This document shows, piece after piece, positions 15,403 to 26,514 of a stretch of 64,000 nt of DNA. This DNA comes from Psychrobacter sp. JCM 18901 (GTDB lineage Bacteria; Pseudomonadota; Gammaproteobacteria; Pseudomonadales; Moraxellaceae), in NCBI RefSeq assembly GCF_000586435.1, contig NZ_BAWH01000001.1, positions 186,001 through 250,000 of the forward strand, written 5' to 3'. The position numbers and the translations under genes were made by a program. Every line of letters begins with the position of its first letter. Position 1 is the first letter of the stretch. A model generated the notes under the pieces. That model did not search any database, was not told the origin of the DNA, and was given only the letters and a program-made list of their open reading frames with translations.

Positions 15403-17057
15403 GTGACGATGGGATTTCCGACTTTTTATCGTAATTGCCCACGCGCTGCTTAATTAAATCGAAGTCGAAGTGTTCATCCCCCATCAGGCTGATAATCACA
15501 CAGACGACAGTACTAGCGCCGTAAGCTGTTAGAGAAGCTAGCAGGACCATATATTGACGTAAGAAGCCAGTAGCGAAGATAAGCATCAGCACAAGCGTGA
15601 TAGCTGCGGCGACCATGCCAATCTTACGACCTAAGAATCCAAAGACCATTAGCCCAATAACAACCGCTGCACCGACACTGGCCAGTATTTCAAAGAATAG
15701 GGCGGTGACACCAGTGATTGGGAGTAATTCGAAACGGGCAACGCAAAATAAGAGTAGTCCGACGATAACTGCTGAGGTAAAGGCAGTATTGGTGACGCGA
15801 TTCCAAAACACACTGGCGATAACAGGGAAGACAATAGCCCCCCATAGTGCACCAACAAATACTAGCATGACGAGAATATCAAGCTTAAAGCTCGCAAAAA
15901 TTAGTCCAGCTGCTGTCGCAACAATCATCGTGCCGCGACCAATTAGCATCATTGTTTTAGGTTTAACATGGCCTTTTTTTGGCGATATTTTTACCGTAGA
16001 CATCAGCCATCATAATGGTTGATAGCGCTGATAAATCTGAGTCAGCGGTCGAGGACAACGACCCAATCACTAAGATAAAGAATAAGGCGATAAAGACAGG
16101 ATGCAGATAAGTACTGACCATTTGAGGAATGAGGTTATTCATATTGCCATCGAGTGGCTCCACGCCAATCGTCACAGCCATTAGTCCAATCATTCCAAGA
16201 CCAATAACGATACCAGCATAGCCGACTGTAGCAGTGATAAACGTCGCTTTAATCTTAGTTTTATCAATCGCAAATAGGCGCTGAGTGATGGTTTGATTAC
16301 CGATAGCATATGCTAATACAGCGACGAAGTAAGGCGCACCTTGTTGAAAGAATGCCTCAGAGGAGAAAAAAGTTCTGCTGCTCTAACGTCAGGTTCGACA
16401 GCCCGCTGACCATAACCTCAGGGCCACCCATGCCAAATAACACGGCGGGAATAATGACAATGCCAATGGCCATTAGAGCGACCAACTGGGCGAAATCCGT
16501 AAAGACAGATGCTCGAAACCCTGATGTCAATGTATAACTCAGGACACCGATACCTGCGATCATTACCCCTGTTTGGAACGATAATGGCGACAGGACTGAC
16601 ACCAATGCCCCAGCAGCGGTAAAGTTGACCATCAAGCTAATTAAACTGCCCATAATATTGGATATGGCTAAGATTAATTGGCTTGATGAACCGTGGCGGG
16701 CATGAATCAGTTCACCTAGTGTATGGCCATCTGGTGCCAATTCACGAAAGCGCATACCAAAAGTAGATGAATAAAATCATCAATGCACCCCAAAAGCCAT
16801 AATGTATCGGCCCTGATACGCCGTACTTATAGCCAGAGGTGGCCGCAGCGTAAAATGAGGCTGCCCAAATCCAAGTGGCGGTCATGCTGGCTGCACCCAT
16901 ACCAAAGCCAACACCGTGACCTGCGACCATAAATCCAGAAGTTGTCTCTTTATCTTTTTTTGATTAATAAGGACAGTAAATAGGTGCCGCCATAAAATGC
17001 TAATAATAATAAAATAATCGTTAATGATGAAAATTGGAACAATGACTCAGTTTTCAA
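15392..17057 (-). CDS. Sodium:solute symporter (SSS family), several frameshifts
   Basis: Imports an unidentified solute with Na+. Repaired it is about 555 aa with about 13 membrane segments. N-terminal segment SLTIILLLLAFYGGTYLLS, then SGFMVAGHGVGFGMGAASMT with ATWIWAASFY, typical of the family. Later parts include SSTADSDLSALSTIMMADVY, matching the conserved Na+-site region. Frame breaks: 16954-16961 (A7 for A6), about 16750, about 16370 and about 15970. TTG at 17057 with GAGG 7 nt upstream is the best start. It overlaps a small membrane-protein frame upstream and is followed by a 44-aa partner. The substrate cannot be told from sequence. Confidence 0.82.
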
Positions 17058-17229
17058 ACTCAGACCTCGCAATTGTTAGTTGATGAATAAAGTTCAGCAA
17101 AAATGAAAGATACCAAACCATTAGGAATACAGCATAGCCTACACAGTCCTCATACCGAACGTATGTGGCTAATATAAATAGCGAAAATACCAACTGCAGT
17201 GGTAAGCAAATGCTAAGTGTTACGCCCAA
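17047..17229 (-). CDS. Possible small membrane protein preceding the symporter
   Basis: 60 codons with two hydrophobic stretches (LPLQLVFSLFILATYV and GYAVFLMVWYLSFLLNFI). It overlaps the symporter start by 11 nt. Two-helix partner proteins upstream of SSS symporters are known (DUF485, DUF997 or DUF4212 types), and this one resembles them in layout only. The TTG start lacks a good ribosome site, so the true start may lie upstream behind an indel. Confidence 0.4.
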   Translation of the reverse strand: MGVTLSICLPLQLVFSLFILATYVRYEDCVGYAVFLMVWYLSFLLNFIHQLTIARSEFEN

Positions 17230-17827
17230 ATCTTAATGAGACAGATACTGTCAAATCAAAAAGACAGGGACTACTTTCAATAGGCGTCAGTTAATGGGTA
17301 AACCATCACGCTATTAATAGGCATACACAAAGGTAGCTACATGCTAAAGAAAACTCATGTGATGAGTGTCTATAGCGGAATTACGAATAAGCACTAAGCC
17401 ATGATAAAATGACCCGAACTCGATTTAGACAGCCTTATCAGCTGTAATAAACAATAGCTGAGAAATCTCTACTCATCTATTGCGATTGATGTGTTACTAA
17501 GCGGCATTAATAAATAAAACTACATACTTGTTAAGTGCCTGTAACATATTTGCGCGATAAGAGTAACCTATTATGTCACTAACCTCAAACATTATCCGAT
17601 ATTTACCAGACAATGACCGCAGATGACATATAAGTATTTGTTTAAAGAGATTCAATGATATTTTTAATAAGCCATTGAAAAAATAGGGCTTTATTATGAG
17701 CAGCATCAAGTGATATATCATTATGAGCAAAATTTCACCTATGAATGATTAGCTGAAGTTTTCATTAGAAAGAAATAGATGATGGGCGATAGATGGGTGC
17801 TCTCAATGAACAAGTAGACGTGAATTT
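17230..17827. other. 598-bp region without a recognised gene
   Basis: AT-rich; only short frames without family resemblance (for example 17497-17730 minus). It probably contains the promoter of the symporter group. A vanished gene cannot be excluded. Confidence 0.4.
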
Positions 17828-18910
17828 TTATATATTATCTTGTTTGGTATAGTAAGTGACTCGGTTATCACGTAAAAATCCAGCCAATCCAAGGCCATAA
17901 CGCTCAGCCACGCGCACTGCTGTACTGGTAGGCGCTGACATGCCAACTAGCCACGGGATTTGACTTCGAATAGACTTTTGAACCAGTTCAATAGAGAGAC
18001 GCGAAGTCATAAGCACACAGCTAACGTCTGCTTTTTGGCGTAATTGCCAACCGATGAGTTTATCAAGTGCATTATGGCGGCCTACATCCTCAAATAAATA
18101 CAGCTGCTGATTATGTATCGTTGCTGCGGCATGTACCGCACCTGTCAGCTGATGTGTATGCTGCGCGGCATCCACTTGTTGACGCAGTGCCAATAGGGAG
18201 TCAAGACTTGGTGCGACCGTTTGAATGTCATTTATACCTTTTTGTCGGTTATGTTCATAGTGTAAATGGTCTGGTGAGTAAGCGCTTAAATCAGGCAAAG
18301 CTTGTGTTAGTCCAGTAATACCGCACATACCGCAGCCCGTACGCCCTGCTAGCTGACGTTTTTGTGCTTGGATACGTTGATGGCAGCGTTGGCTTAATAC
18401 TAGTTCCACGACATATATATCGTAATCTTGAAATTGTTCTAAGCTTTGCTCAATTGATACTGAGTCAAGGCTTTCATCATTCGAATCTTGAGCAAACTTC
18501 TGGTAGCTAGCGATATCTGCAAGGTGAGTCACTTCCCAGTCGAGTAACTCGTGACTGTATTGAATTAATCCTTCGCTAAATAAAAACCCAACCGCTAAAT
18601 ATTCTAGCTGATGAGGACTGGCCATCAACACAGCATAGTGAATCCCATTAATGATGATAGAGACCGCAGCTTCGACTGCTAAGCTGGTGCTCTGAGATTC
18701 AATTTGAAGGTGAGAGTCATGATTAGGATTATTGTTAATTGACGGATAATGATGCTTGTGTGCAAAATGACCACGAGCGAGTGGTGTCTCTGACAACCTA
18801 TCATCGTTAGACAGCTCAGGTGTAACTATCTTAGTGCTAGTTGAATTATCTATCATAGTAGGGTCAATAAAAGCATCACTTTGCTCAGCGTTATCTTCAA
18901 TGGTTATCAC
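17828..18910 (-). CDS. fdhD: Formate dehydrogenase sulfurtransferase FdhD
   Basis: Transfers sulfur from IscS-type desulfurase to the bis-MGD molybdenum cofactor of formate dehydrogenase-like enzymes. Visible: LAVGFLFSEGLI, the catalytic TGCGMCG (CxxC), EDVGRHNALDKLIG and SRLSIELVQKS. At 360 aa it is longer than typical FdhD (260-280) because of about 75 polar N-terminal residues. The start used is a GTG at 18910 with no clear ribosome site; an ATG at 18853 is an alternative. It lies 94 bp downstream of the molybdoenzyme on the same strand, which suggests that enzyme is its client. Confidence 0.92.
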   Translation of the reverse strand: MITIEDNAEQSDAFIDPTMIDNSTSTKIVTPELSNDDRLSETPLARGHFAHKHHYPSINNNPNHDSHLQIESQSTSLAVEAAVSIIINGIHYAVLMASPHQLEYLAVGFLFSEGLIQYSHELLDWEVTHLADIASYQKFAQDSNDESLDSVSIEQSLEQFQDYDIYVVELVLSQRCHQRIQAQKRQLAGRTGCGMCGITGLTQALPDLSAYSPDHLHYEHNRQKGINDIQTVAPSLDSLLALRQQVDAAQHTHQLTGAVHAAATIHNQQLYLFEDVGRHNALDKLIGWQLRQKADVSCVLMTSRLSIELVQKSIRSQIPWLVGMSAPTSTAVRVAERYGLGLAGFLRDNRVTYYTKQDNI

Positions 18911-19004
18911 GATTTATTATGGCCTAAAATTATGAGCATGCTTATGGTCATATAGAGGTAGAGCCAATGAAATTTTCATTCTCATTGGCTCTTCGCAGTA
19001 TGAT

Positions 19005-21325
19005 TTACGCAGGCGTAGCGATCGACGTATTTGCCTCTACGCGCTTTAAAATGACAGTGGTCGATTTGTACGCTGGGATATGAGAATCTGGCGCATGTGT
19101 CTCTAAATCAAAGAGGTCGTTGCACTCAGGATAGTAAGCAGCGACAGCGTTAGAGGCAATATCCATCTCGCTCAATACCAATGGGCCTAATACGCGCGGT
19201 TGCTCTAGGCTGTCTTTGGCACGCTGGCGAGTGACCATAACACGGTCACCTTTTTGCCAACCTAAACGACTTATTTCATCAGGGTGCATGAATAGCACAT
19301 CACGGCGATCCGTCTGACGATAGCGGTCTTTAAACCCAAAAATCATAGTGTTGAACTGGTCATGGCTACGGACACTGGTCAACTGCCAAACTTTTTGTGC
19401 TGTATCTGCATGCTCATCGATATCGTTTGCGGCTGCCATTTGTGCTGCGACAAAAGTAATCGGATATTGTGGTACTTCAAACTGAGCTTTGCCGCTTTCG
19501 GTATTCCATACACGATGACGCGCCGCATGATACAAATGAAAGCCACGCTCAGAGGTGCGAATACGTTGATTGAAGTCTTCAAATCCATTAATCGCTTGAG
19601 CGATATAGTCTCGAATAATATCGAAATCTTCACTCATCGCCAGCCAAGGAATAGACGTGTCGGCGCCGAGTACATGGGTCGCAATATCCGCCACGATTTG
19701 TGCTTCAGATTTTAAAGTATCACTAACAGGTTTGAGCTTACCTTGAGTTGGTACGATCTGACACATAGAGTCTTCGATAGTGGCAAACTGCTCACCCTTT
19801 GTGGTGACAATACGTTCGGTACGGCCTAGGCATGGCAAGATCAAATTATTAGCACCGGGGTATAGCATAGTCTCATTGAGCTTAGTACCGACAAATATAT
19901 TAAGCTGAGTAGTGGTTAGTGCTTGTTCAATGGCGCTGGTATCAGGGGCAGCCACTGCGTAGTTACCACCCATGCCCATAAAGACTTTTAATTTACCTGC
20001 GATAAGAGCCTTGGCACCTGTGACGACATCGTAGCCATGCTCTTGCGGCATAGGGTGCTCAAATACACGCTCTAAACTGTCTAGTAAGCTTTTGCTAGGA
20101 CGCTCGTGGATACCCATTGTGCGATCGCCCTGTACGTTGGAGTGCCCACGTACTGGAGATGCACCAGCGCCATCAATACCGATCATGCCCATCAGCAGTA
20201 GCAAGTTGGTAATCATCGCGACATTGTCATCACCCTGCACGTGCTGAGTAATGCCCATGCCCCAAGTGCAAATCGTTGCTGGACTATCAGCCACGAGCTC
20301 AGCGAGATTAATAATATCTGTCTGAGAAATACCGCAGCCAAGTGTGATATCTGACCATGATTGCTCTGTTAGCCACTGTTTTAGAGGTTCAAAGCCTGAA
20401 GTATGAGTGGTAATAAACTCATAATTTATTTTATCGTTTTCGATTAACCACTTGGCAATGCCCGTCAATAAGGCTGCATCACCGCCGATTTGAATTTGAA
20501 TAACATCATCAACCATGTCAGCACTTTGACCGGCTGCCATGTGTGTTGGTTTTTGTGGATTTCTGAACTTGCTTAAACCTTGTTCACGCATGGGGTTGAT
20601 TGAGATGATTCGACAGCCTTGCTCATGCGCATGGGCGAGCATCTCTAGCATACGTGGATGGTTAGTCGCTGGGTTTTGCCCAAACATCAATATCAGATTG
20701 GCTTGCTCAAAATCTTCTAACATCACGGTCGCTTTACCAATACCTAGCTGTCTGCTTAGCATTACTGAGGTTGGCTCGTGACACATATTTGAGCAATCAG
20801 GCAAATTATTGGTACCAAAGCAGCGTACGAATAACTGAAATAAGAAGGCAGGCTCATTAGTCACACGGCCTGATGTATAAAATAATGCCTCATCCGGTGA
20901 ATCTAGCTGTCCTAACTGCTCAGCGATCAGTCTATAAGCAGCTTCCCAAGGGATAGGAACATAGCGATCTTGCGCCGCATCGTAATACATTGGCTCTGAT
21001 AAACGACCACTATGCTCAAGCTCGTAACCAGTCCAGCCTGTAGTTCAGTGACAGTATATCTTGCAAAAAACTCGGCATCTGCTTTGTGGGTCATGGTCTC
21101 ACTGGCAATGACTTTAATGCCGTTCTCACAGACATCGATGGCTTTGTGTGACTTATGGTCAGGCCATGCACAGCCTGGGCAGTCAAATCCGCCTTGCGGC
21201 TGATTGCTTTTGAATACACTTATACCACCGCGCAAAAATGTCTTATAGTCCATTAGCTTTTGGGTAGAGGAGATCAGCGCAGGCCAACCAGCAGCAGGGT
21301 GGGAGTAGATAGGAATTTTGCGCAT
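19005..21325 (-). CDS. FdhF/YdeP-family molybdopterin oxidoreductase, one frameshift
   Basis: Molybdenum bis-MGD enzyme of the formate dehydrogenase-like alpha-subunit group (the TIGR01701/YdeP type). The start at 21325 has GAGG upstream. The N-terminal part has GGFDCPGCAWPD, the domain centre has SNMCHEPTSVML, MFGQNPATNHPRMLEM and GVSPVRGH-type cofactor contacts (GASPVRGHSNVQGDRTMG), and the C-terminal domain has HPDEISRLGWQKGDRVMV. The frame breaks near 21035. Repaired it is about 770 aa, the family norm. No iron-sulfur or cytochrome partner is adjacent, so its electron acceptor and substrate are unknown. It shares an operon with fdhD. Confidence 0.87.
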
Positions 21326-21423
21326 GACAGACCTCATATAGTAAGTGACAACGGCGAAGCTTTGATAGACAACAACTATATAATGGTCAGTGAAAAGTTA
21401 ATATAATCATTAACTATAGATAA

Positions 21424-21460
21424 CAAAAAACCTCCAAGAAAAATCAATTCTCTTGGAGGT
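21424..21460 (-). terminator. Terminator of the ABC importer operon
   Basis: ACCTCCAAGA / TCTTGGAGGT stem (10 bp) followed on the minus strand by TTTTTTG. Confidence 0.85.
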
Positions 21461-21540
21461 CTTAGAAGTTGTCGAACATGGTTATATTCGACAGGTACAA
21501 ATTTATAAGTCGTAAGTTATTGGCAGTATTAGCTCAAAAC

Positions 21541-22336
21541 TTAGCTTAAAATCAGGCTATCGTCTTCAACTTTTTCACCACGTGTTTGCTCAAACATATC
21601 GAGTAGATCATGTACAGTCATGCCTTTGCGAATGTCACCAGCCACATCTAGCACTACTTGACCTTGGTGCAGCATAACGGTGCGTGTACCATGTGCCAAT
21701 GCTTGTTGCATTGAGTGGGTGACCATCATGGTAGTGAGTTTGTTGTCAGTGACGATTTTATCTGTCAACTCTAAGACAAAAGCGGCAGTTTTTGGATCGA
21801 GAGCAGCAGTATGCTCATCAAGTAGCAAAATCTTAGAGGGCTGCAATGATGCCATCAGCAGACTTACTGCCTGGCGTTGGCCGCCAGAGAGCAGACCCAT
21901 ACGATCGGTCAAACGATTTTCTAAACCTAATTTTAAAACGGATAGTTTTTCTCGAAACAAATCACGGTTGTTCTGGTTCAATGCAAACTTCAAACCGCGA
22001 TTACCGCCGCGTTTGTAGCCAAAGCCATATTTTCTTCAATCGTTAGCGCTTCACAAGTGCCCGCCATCGGATCCTGAAAGACACGAGCAACCCAATGCGC
22101 ACGTTGATGAGCAGATTTCTTAGTTACATCAATGCCATTTAGCAAGATTGAGCCACTATCGACGCGCGTCGTACCGCTTACTGCGTTCAAAAAAAAGTAG
22201 ATTTACCTGCACCATTGGTACCAATGACAGTGACAAATTCACCATCAGCAATATTTAAGCTGATACCACGTAGGGCAGGGTTTTCGATAGGCGTGCCTGG
22301 GTTAAAGGTCAACCGTAAATCGGTGGCTTGCATCAT
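21541..22336 (-). CDS. ABC importer ATP-binding protein, frameshifts
   Basis: Energises uptake with the permease just upstream. Repaired it is about 264 aa. Walker A GTNGAGKST, Q-loop region FQDPMAGTCEALTIEENMAL, signature LLSGGQRQAVSLLMA, Walker B ILLLDEHTAALDPKTA and switch His in MMVTHSMQQAL. Breaks: near 22189-22196 (T8 on the coding strand where T9 or T6 is needed) and near 22005. The start at 22336 has AAGGA upstream. This ATPase type pairs with BPD_transp_2 permeases and PF04392 binding proteins, as found here. Confidence 0.88.
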
Positions 22337-22400
22337 AATCGTTATTCCTTATTATCTCTTCAAGCATCGCAAGTGTTATAAATACCTGCTTTGACTGTCA

Positions 22401-23300
22401 TTAGGCGCGAACTTTGCGCGATAAAAACTTGGTTTTCGCTTTTGGCAATACCAAGGCTAGTACCACGAGCAATGCGGTAATCAAGTTCAAATCCTGTGGT
22501 CCAAAGCCGATGCTACGTAGCGTATCGCTTGATAGTGCAACCTGAATAAACAGTTTGTACAATACCGCGCCGACAACAACGGCAAAGGTGATCAGCCAAA
22601 TACGCTTGGCAGGAATGATTGTCTCACCGATGATGACTGCTGCTAGACCGATAACGATCGTACCGATACCAATCGAGATATCTGCACCACCCTGAGTCTG
22701 CACAAACAGCGCTCCCGCTAAGGCAATCAAACCGTTAGAAATCGCCATACCGATGATTGTCATCCACGAGGTATTGATACCTTGCGCCTGTGCCATTCTT
22801 AGGTTTGAGCCAGTAGCACGCATCGACAGACCTGTCTCAGTGCTATAGAACCAGTTCAAAAATAACATGGCGGCTGCGACAACGACACCAATAATCAGGC
22901 AGCGCATCCAATAACCATTACCATCGGTCACCAAGGTGCTAAACACTGTGGTTTCGCCAAGCAAGGGTAGGTTTGGCGCGCCCATGATGCGTAGGTTGAC
23001 AGAATATAAAGCAACCATGACCAAAATACTGGCAAGCAGCTGCAAGATGCCAAGTTTGACATGTAGCCATGCCGTGACGATACCAGCGACTGAACCTGCT
23101 AACATCCCAAAAGCACAGGCCAACCATGGGTTGATACCAGCGATGATAGAAATACCAGCGACTGCACCACCTAACGGGAAACTACCGTCAGCGGTCAAAT
23201 CTGGAAAGTCGAGCGTACGAAATGAGATAAGCACACCGAGTGCTACTAGGCCATAAATCAGACCACTTTCAAGCGCACCAAAAAAAGCAATTAAAGACAT
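22401..23300 (-). CDS. ABC importer permease (BPD_transp_2 family)
   Basis: 299 aa, intact, with about 8-9 membrane segments. The family hallmark near the N-terminus is GLIYGLVALGVLISFRTLDF followed by PDLTADGSFPLGGA. The central MRATGSNLRMAQAQGI is the probable coupling helix contacting the ATPase. It lies between the binding-protein genes and the ATPase gene on the same strand. Its relatives carry amino acids or unidentified small molecules (the TrpXYZ-like group), so the substrate remains open. Confidence 0.9.
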   Translation of the reverse strand: MSLIAFFGALESGLIYGLVALGVLISFRTLDFPDLTADGSFPLGGAVAGISIIAGINPWLACAFGMLAGSVAGIVTAWLHVKLGILQLLASILVMVALYSVNLRIMGAPNLPLLGETTVFSTLVTDGNGYWMRCLIIGVVVAAAMLFLNWFYSTETGLSMRATGSNLRMAQAQGINTSWMTIIGMAISNGLIALAGALFVQTQGGADISIGIGTIVIGLAAVIIGETIIPAKRIWLITFAVVVGAVLYKLFIQVALSSDTLRSIGFGPQDLNLITALLVVLALVLPKAKTKFLSRKVRA

Positions 23301-23743
23301 AAGAGATCAGTAAGTCATAACCAAGTGTCTAGCGTATGGTACCAAGATAAGTAAATGGCAATTGCCAAAATCATCTATCTGCTAAACAGCTAAGCGGTGA
23401 ATTTAACAGATTAAGCAATCTGCGGTTAGGGTAAACCAAAACATATCACGATTAACAGCGATCATAAGCTACCTTCGTTTGAAGCGATGGTTTAAGGAAC
23501 TGCAATGTAATCAATCAACATATCATCTACTTAACAAGTATCAGATAAATTGTCAGACAAATACAGCACTATCAAACACGCTTGCAAAAAAAGACTCTGT
23601 TTAGACAAGAAGCCCAGCCTAATGACTCATAGCTGGGTTTCTTATTTAATCAGTAGCCGTATACTTTAAGGTATGCAACACAGTATTAAGTAGTGTCGCT
23701 ATCTTATTTATACCTGCTATTGTGAGCCAAATACAAAGGTGCG
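23301..23743. other. 443-bp gap inside the importer gene group, with a hairpin
   Basis: AAGAAGCCCAGC (23607-23618) pairs with GCTGGGTTTCTT (23632-23643) with one wobble. It lies about 100 bp after the second binding-protein gene and could reduce transcription into permease and ATPase. The rest is featureless. Confidence 0.55.
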
Positions 23744-24784
23744 TTATTCTACCACTTCTTTAGCTTTATCGATAACCGCTTGTGGCAACGTGATGCCTTC
23801 TTCTTTAGCGTGTTTTGGACTGACGTATAGATCAAGCGCTTGTGGAGTGTAAACAGGGATAGCGCCTGCTTTTTCACCGTTTAAGATACGTACGACAATT
23901 TTACCAGTTTCGCGGCCAAGCTCATAGTAGTTCACACCTAGAGCAGCAACGGCACCGCGCTCAACTGAGCTAGTATCTGAGGCAATTAGAGGAATCTTGC
24001 TTTGTTTGGCGATTTGATAAAGTGATTCGTACGCTGATACTACGTTGTTGTCAGTTGAAGTATAGATCATATCGACCTTACCTTCGAGACTACGGGCTGC
24101 CATCGCGATGTCGTTACTACGCTGTGCAGGTGCTTCAAGTACATTGATACCGAGTGGTGTTAGCTTCTCTTTTAGATTTTTTAAGATAATCGTTGAGTTG
24201 ACTTCACCTGGGCTATAGACATAACCGACGTTCTTTAATGATGGAATGATTTGACGCATCAAATCAATCTGTGGCTCATACGGTAGGGCATCTGATGCGC
24301 CTGTAACGTTGGTGCCAGATCCATCTAACTTAGGTACCAGTTTGGCTGCTACTGGATCAGTAACTGCTGAGAATACCAATGGAATGCTGCTAGTAGAAGC
24401 GGCAACAGACTGCGCAGAGGGTGTTGCGATAGCGACGATAACGTCTGGCGCATCAGCGACAAATTGTTTGGCAATCTGACCAGCAGTAGCAGTGTTTCCT
24501 TGCGCGCTTTGGAAGTTAACGGTTAAGTTTTCACCGTCCTTGAAGCCTGCTTCGTTTAGCTCGTCGATGACACCTTTACGTACATCATCAAGCGCTGGAT
24601 GTTCGACGATAGCGGTAATAGCAACGGTTTTCATAGCTGTCGCTGCATCACCAGTAGCGGCGGCATCCGTGGAGCCATCATCTTGTGCTGATTGGTTACA
24701 ACCAGTCAAGATAGCAGTACATACACCGCCTAATAATAAAGCCTTACCGAAATTAAAACGACCAAAACGATTTTGAGACAACAT
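23744..24784 (-). CDS. ABC substrate-binding lipoprotein, copy 2
   Basis: 346 aa, intact. ATG at 24784 has AGGAG 8 nt upstream and is preferred over an in-frame start at 24820. The lipoprotein signal ends in ILTGC. The mature part matches the PF04392 fold: VEHPALDDVRKGVIDEL, FQSAQGNTATAGQIAKQF, IGVNYYELG-like end region (LGVNYYELGRETGKIV) and SPKHAKEEGITLP. It binds an unidentified solute outside the inner membrane. Copy 1 lies 77 bp upstream and is clearly paralogous along the whole length. Confidence 0.9.
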   Translation of the reverse strand: MLSQNRFGRFNFGKALLLGGVCTAILTGCNQSAQDDGSTDAAATGDAATAMKTVAITAIVEHPALDDVRKGVIDELNEAGFKDGENLTVNFQSAQGNTATAGQIAKQFVADAPDVIVAIATPSAQSVAASTSSIPLVFSAVTDPVAAKLVPKLDGSGTNVTGASDALPYEPQIDLMRQIIPSLKNVGYVYSPGEVNSTIILKNLKEKLTPLGINVLEAPAQRSNDIAMAARSLEGKVDMIYTSTDNNVVSAYESLYQIAKQSKIPLIASDTSSVERGAVAALGVNYYELGRETGKIVVRILNGEKAGAIPVYTPQALDLYVSPKHAKEEGITLPQAVIDKAKEVVE

Positions 24785-24861
24785 GGGTCTTACTCCTAAA
24801 ATAATAGTGTGTCCGTACACTATATAAATAATTGACGAGCTAATAGATAGCTTACTACTTT

Positions 24862-25911
24862 TTATTTGGTTTCGGCATCAATATCAACATTGATGGCGTT
24901 TTTTTAGTAATTCTGCTGGCAAGCTGACACCTTGTGTTTTGGCGTGCTTAGGACTGACATATAGGGTCAGATCATTCATGACTTCAGGTTTGATAGTATT
25001 GACCGCTTCGCCATTTAATACGCGATATACCATCTTGCCAGTAGTACGACCAAAATCATAGTCATTAACACCAAGCGCAGCAGTGGCACCGCGTTTTACA
25101 CTGAATTCATCAGACGCGATAATTGGTAACTTTAGCTCATTTGCTGCTTGGGTCATGGCCTCAAAGGCAGACGCAACATTGTTGTCAAATGAGGTATAAA
25201 TGATATCTGCACGTCCTTGCAAGCTGCGCGTCGCCATACCGATATCTGTTGGACGATTGGCAGGAATGTCTAATAGTGACAGACCTCGTGCTGGTAGAGC
25301 TTGTTTTAGGTTCTCACGCAATGACACTGAGTTTGCCTCACCTGGCTATAGACATAACCAATGGTCTTTAAGTCGGGTTTTATCTGCTGTAATAAATCCA
25401 ATTGCGGCTCTAGTGGCAACTGGCTTGAGAGTCCAGTCAAATTGCTTTGAAAAGGCTTGCCATCTGCCGTGATGAGTTTGGCACCCAATGGATCTGACAC
25501 AGCAGTGTAGATAATAGGGATAGTGGTGGTCGCGGCTACCACTGACTGCGCAGAAGGCGTTGAGATTGCTACGATTGCATCAGGGTTGTCTCCTGCAAAT
25601 TGCTTGGCAATCTGTCCTGCAGTCGCTGTATTTCCTTGCGCACTTTGAAAGTTAACAGTTAGGTTTTGACCTTCGACATAACCGTTATCTGCCAACTCAT
25701 CAATAATACCGCGGCGCATATCATCTAATGATGGATGCTCAACGATTTGAGTAATGGCAATAGATTTGGCAGGTTTGTCTGTAGCCGTACTATTTTCAGC
25801 AGTCGCTGTGGTCTCGGTAGAGGAGTTTGAGCAGCCGATTAGTCCCAGTGTGCTAATGGCGCTAAGAGCAACGCCATATAGGCTTAAGCGTAGAGTAGAA
25901 GCGATAGTCAT
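24862..25911 (-). CDS. ABC substrate-binding lipoprotein, copy 1, two frameshifts
   Basis: About 349 aa when repaired. Lipobox LIGC near residue 27. Same motifs as copy 2 (VEHPSLDDMRRGIIDEL, FQSAQGNTATAGQIAKQF, SPKHAKTQGVSLP). Breaks: near 25325 (inside YVYSPGE) and 24899-24905 (A7 for A6 near the C-terminus), after which it ends at TAA 24862. It is first in the operon. Two tandem receptors feeding one permease often widen substrate range; sequence divergence suggests this, but it is not proven. Confidence 0.87.
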
Positions 25912-26514
25912 TATTAGGTTAACTCATAGGTTATATCAATCGCAAAAACCAAGTAGATACGGCCAGACTGACTGAGCTACTAACTTATATAGTAGTCATT
26001 TTGCTCATCTGTTTGGTGTACTTTGGTTTTTTACCATGATATTGAAGAATGCAGATTAGCCAAGTCAATGCTATGTTGATGCTGAGATAGCAGGCTAACA
26101 ATTAAATAAAGTAATCGTTCCATCGATTATTATGTTCATATTATGACAGTAATGTAAGTTATCGCAATAAGAAATTAATCTGTAGCGGTCATGGTGATGG
26201 ATAATAAAAAAATCATCACTTCTTTTTATCTTATTAAGACGCGTGATGCATTGAAGCTCTTATGTAGATCTGAATATAACGGATGCCGCTAGGGTACTTT
26301 TGTTTGCTCAAACCATATGCAAAACGCTTACATCCTAGCAACGCATCTATTACGTACTCACTTCATAATTAACGTAAGCTAATTTTCATACGAGAAACAT
26401 GATAATTTTAAAGATAATCCAGTCATTTTGTTGACATTGTACTGCCATAGTGGATATGAAGTAGTCCTTATAACTTATCTAACTTTTTCGAATGACCATT
26501 TTAAGGATAATATT
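25912..26514. other. 603-bp divergent intergenic region
   Basis: Separates the importer operon (leftward) from the His/Gly-rich protein (rightward). Both promoters must be here. No riboswitch or gene recognised. Confidence 0.45.

Noticed and set aside
15597-16022. 141-codon + strand frame
   Set aside because: Antisense of the symporter coding region, which has clear membrane segments and family motifs.
17497-17730. 77-codon minus-strand frame
   Set aside because: AT-rich composition with many Ile, Leu and Tyr, no start signal and no resemblance to a family.
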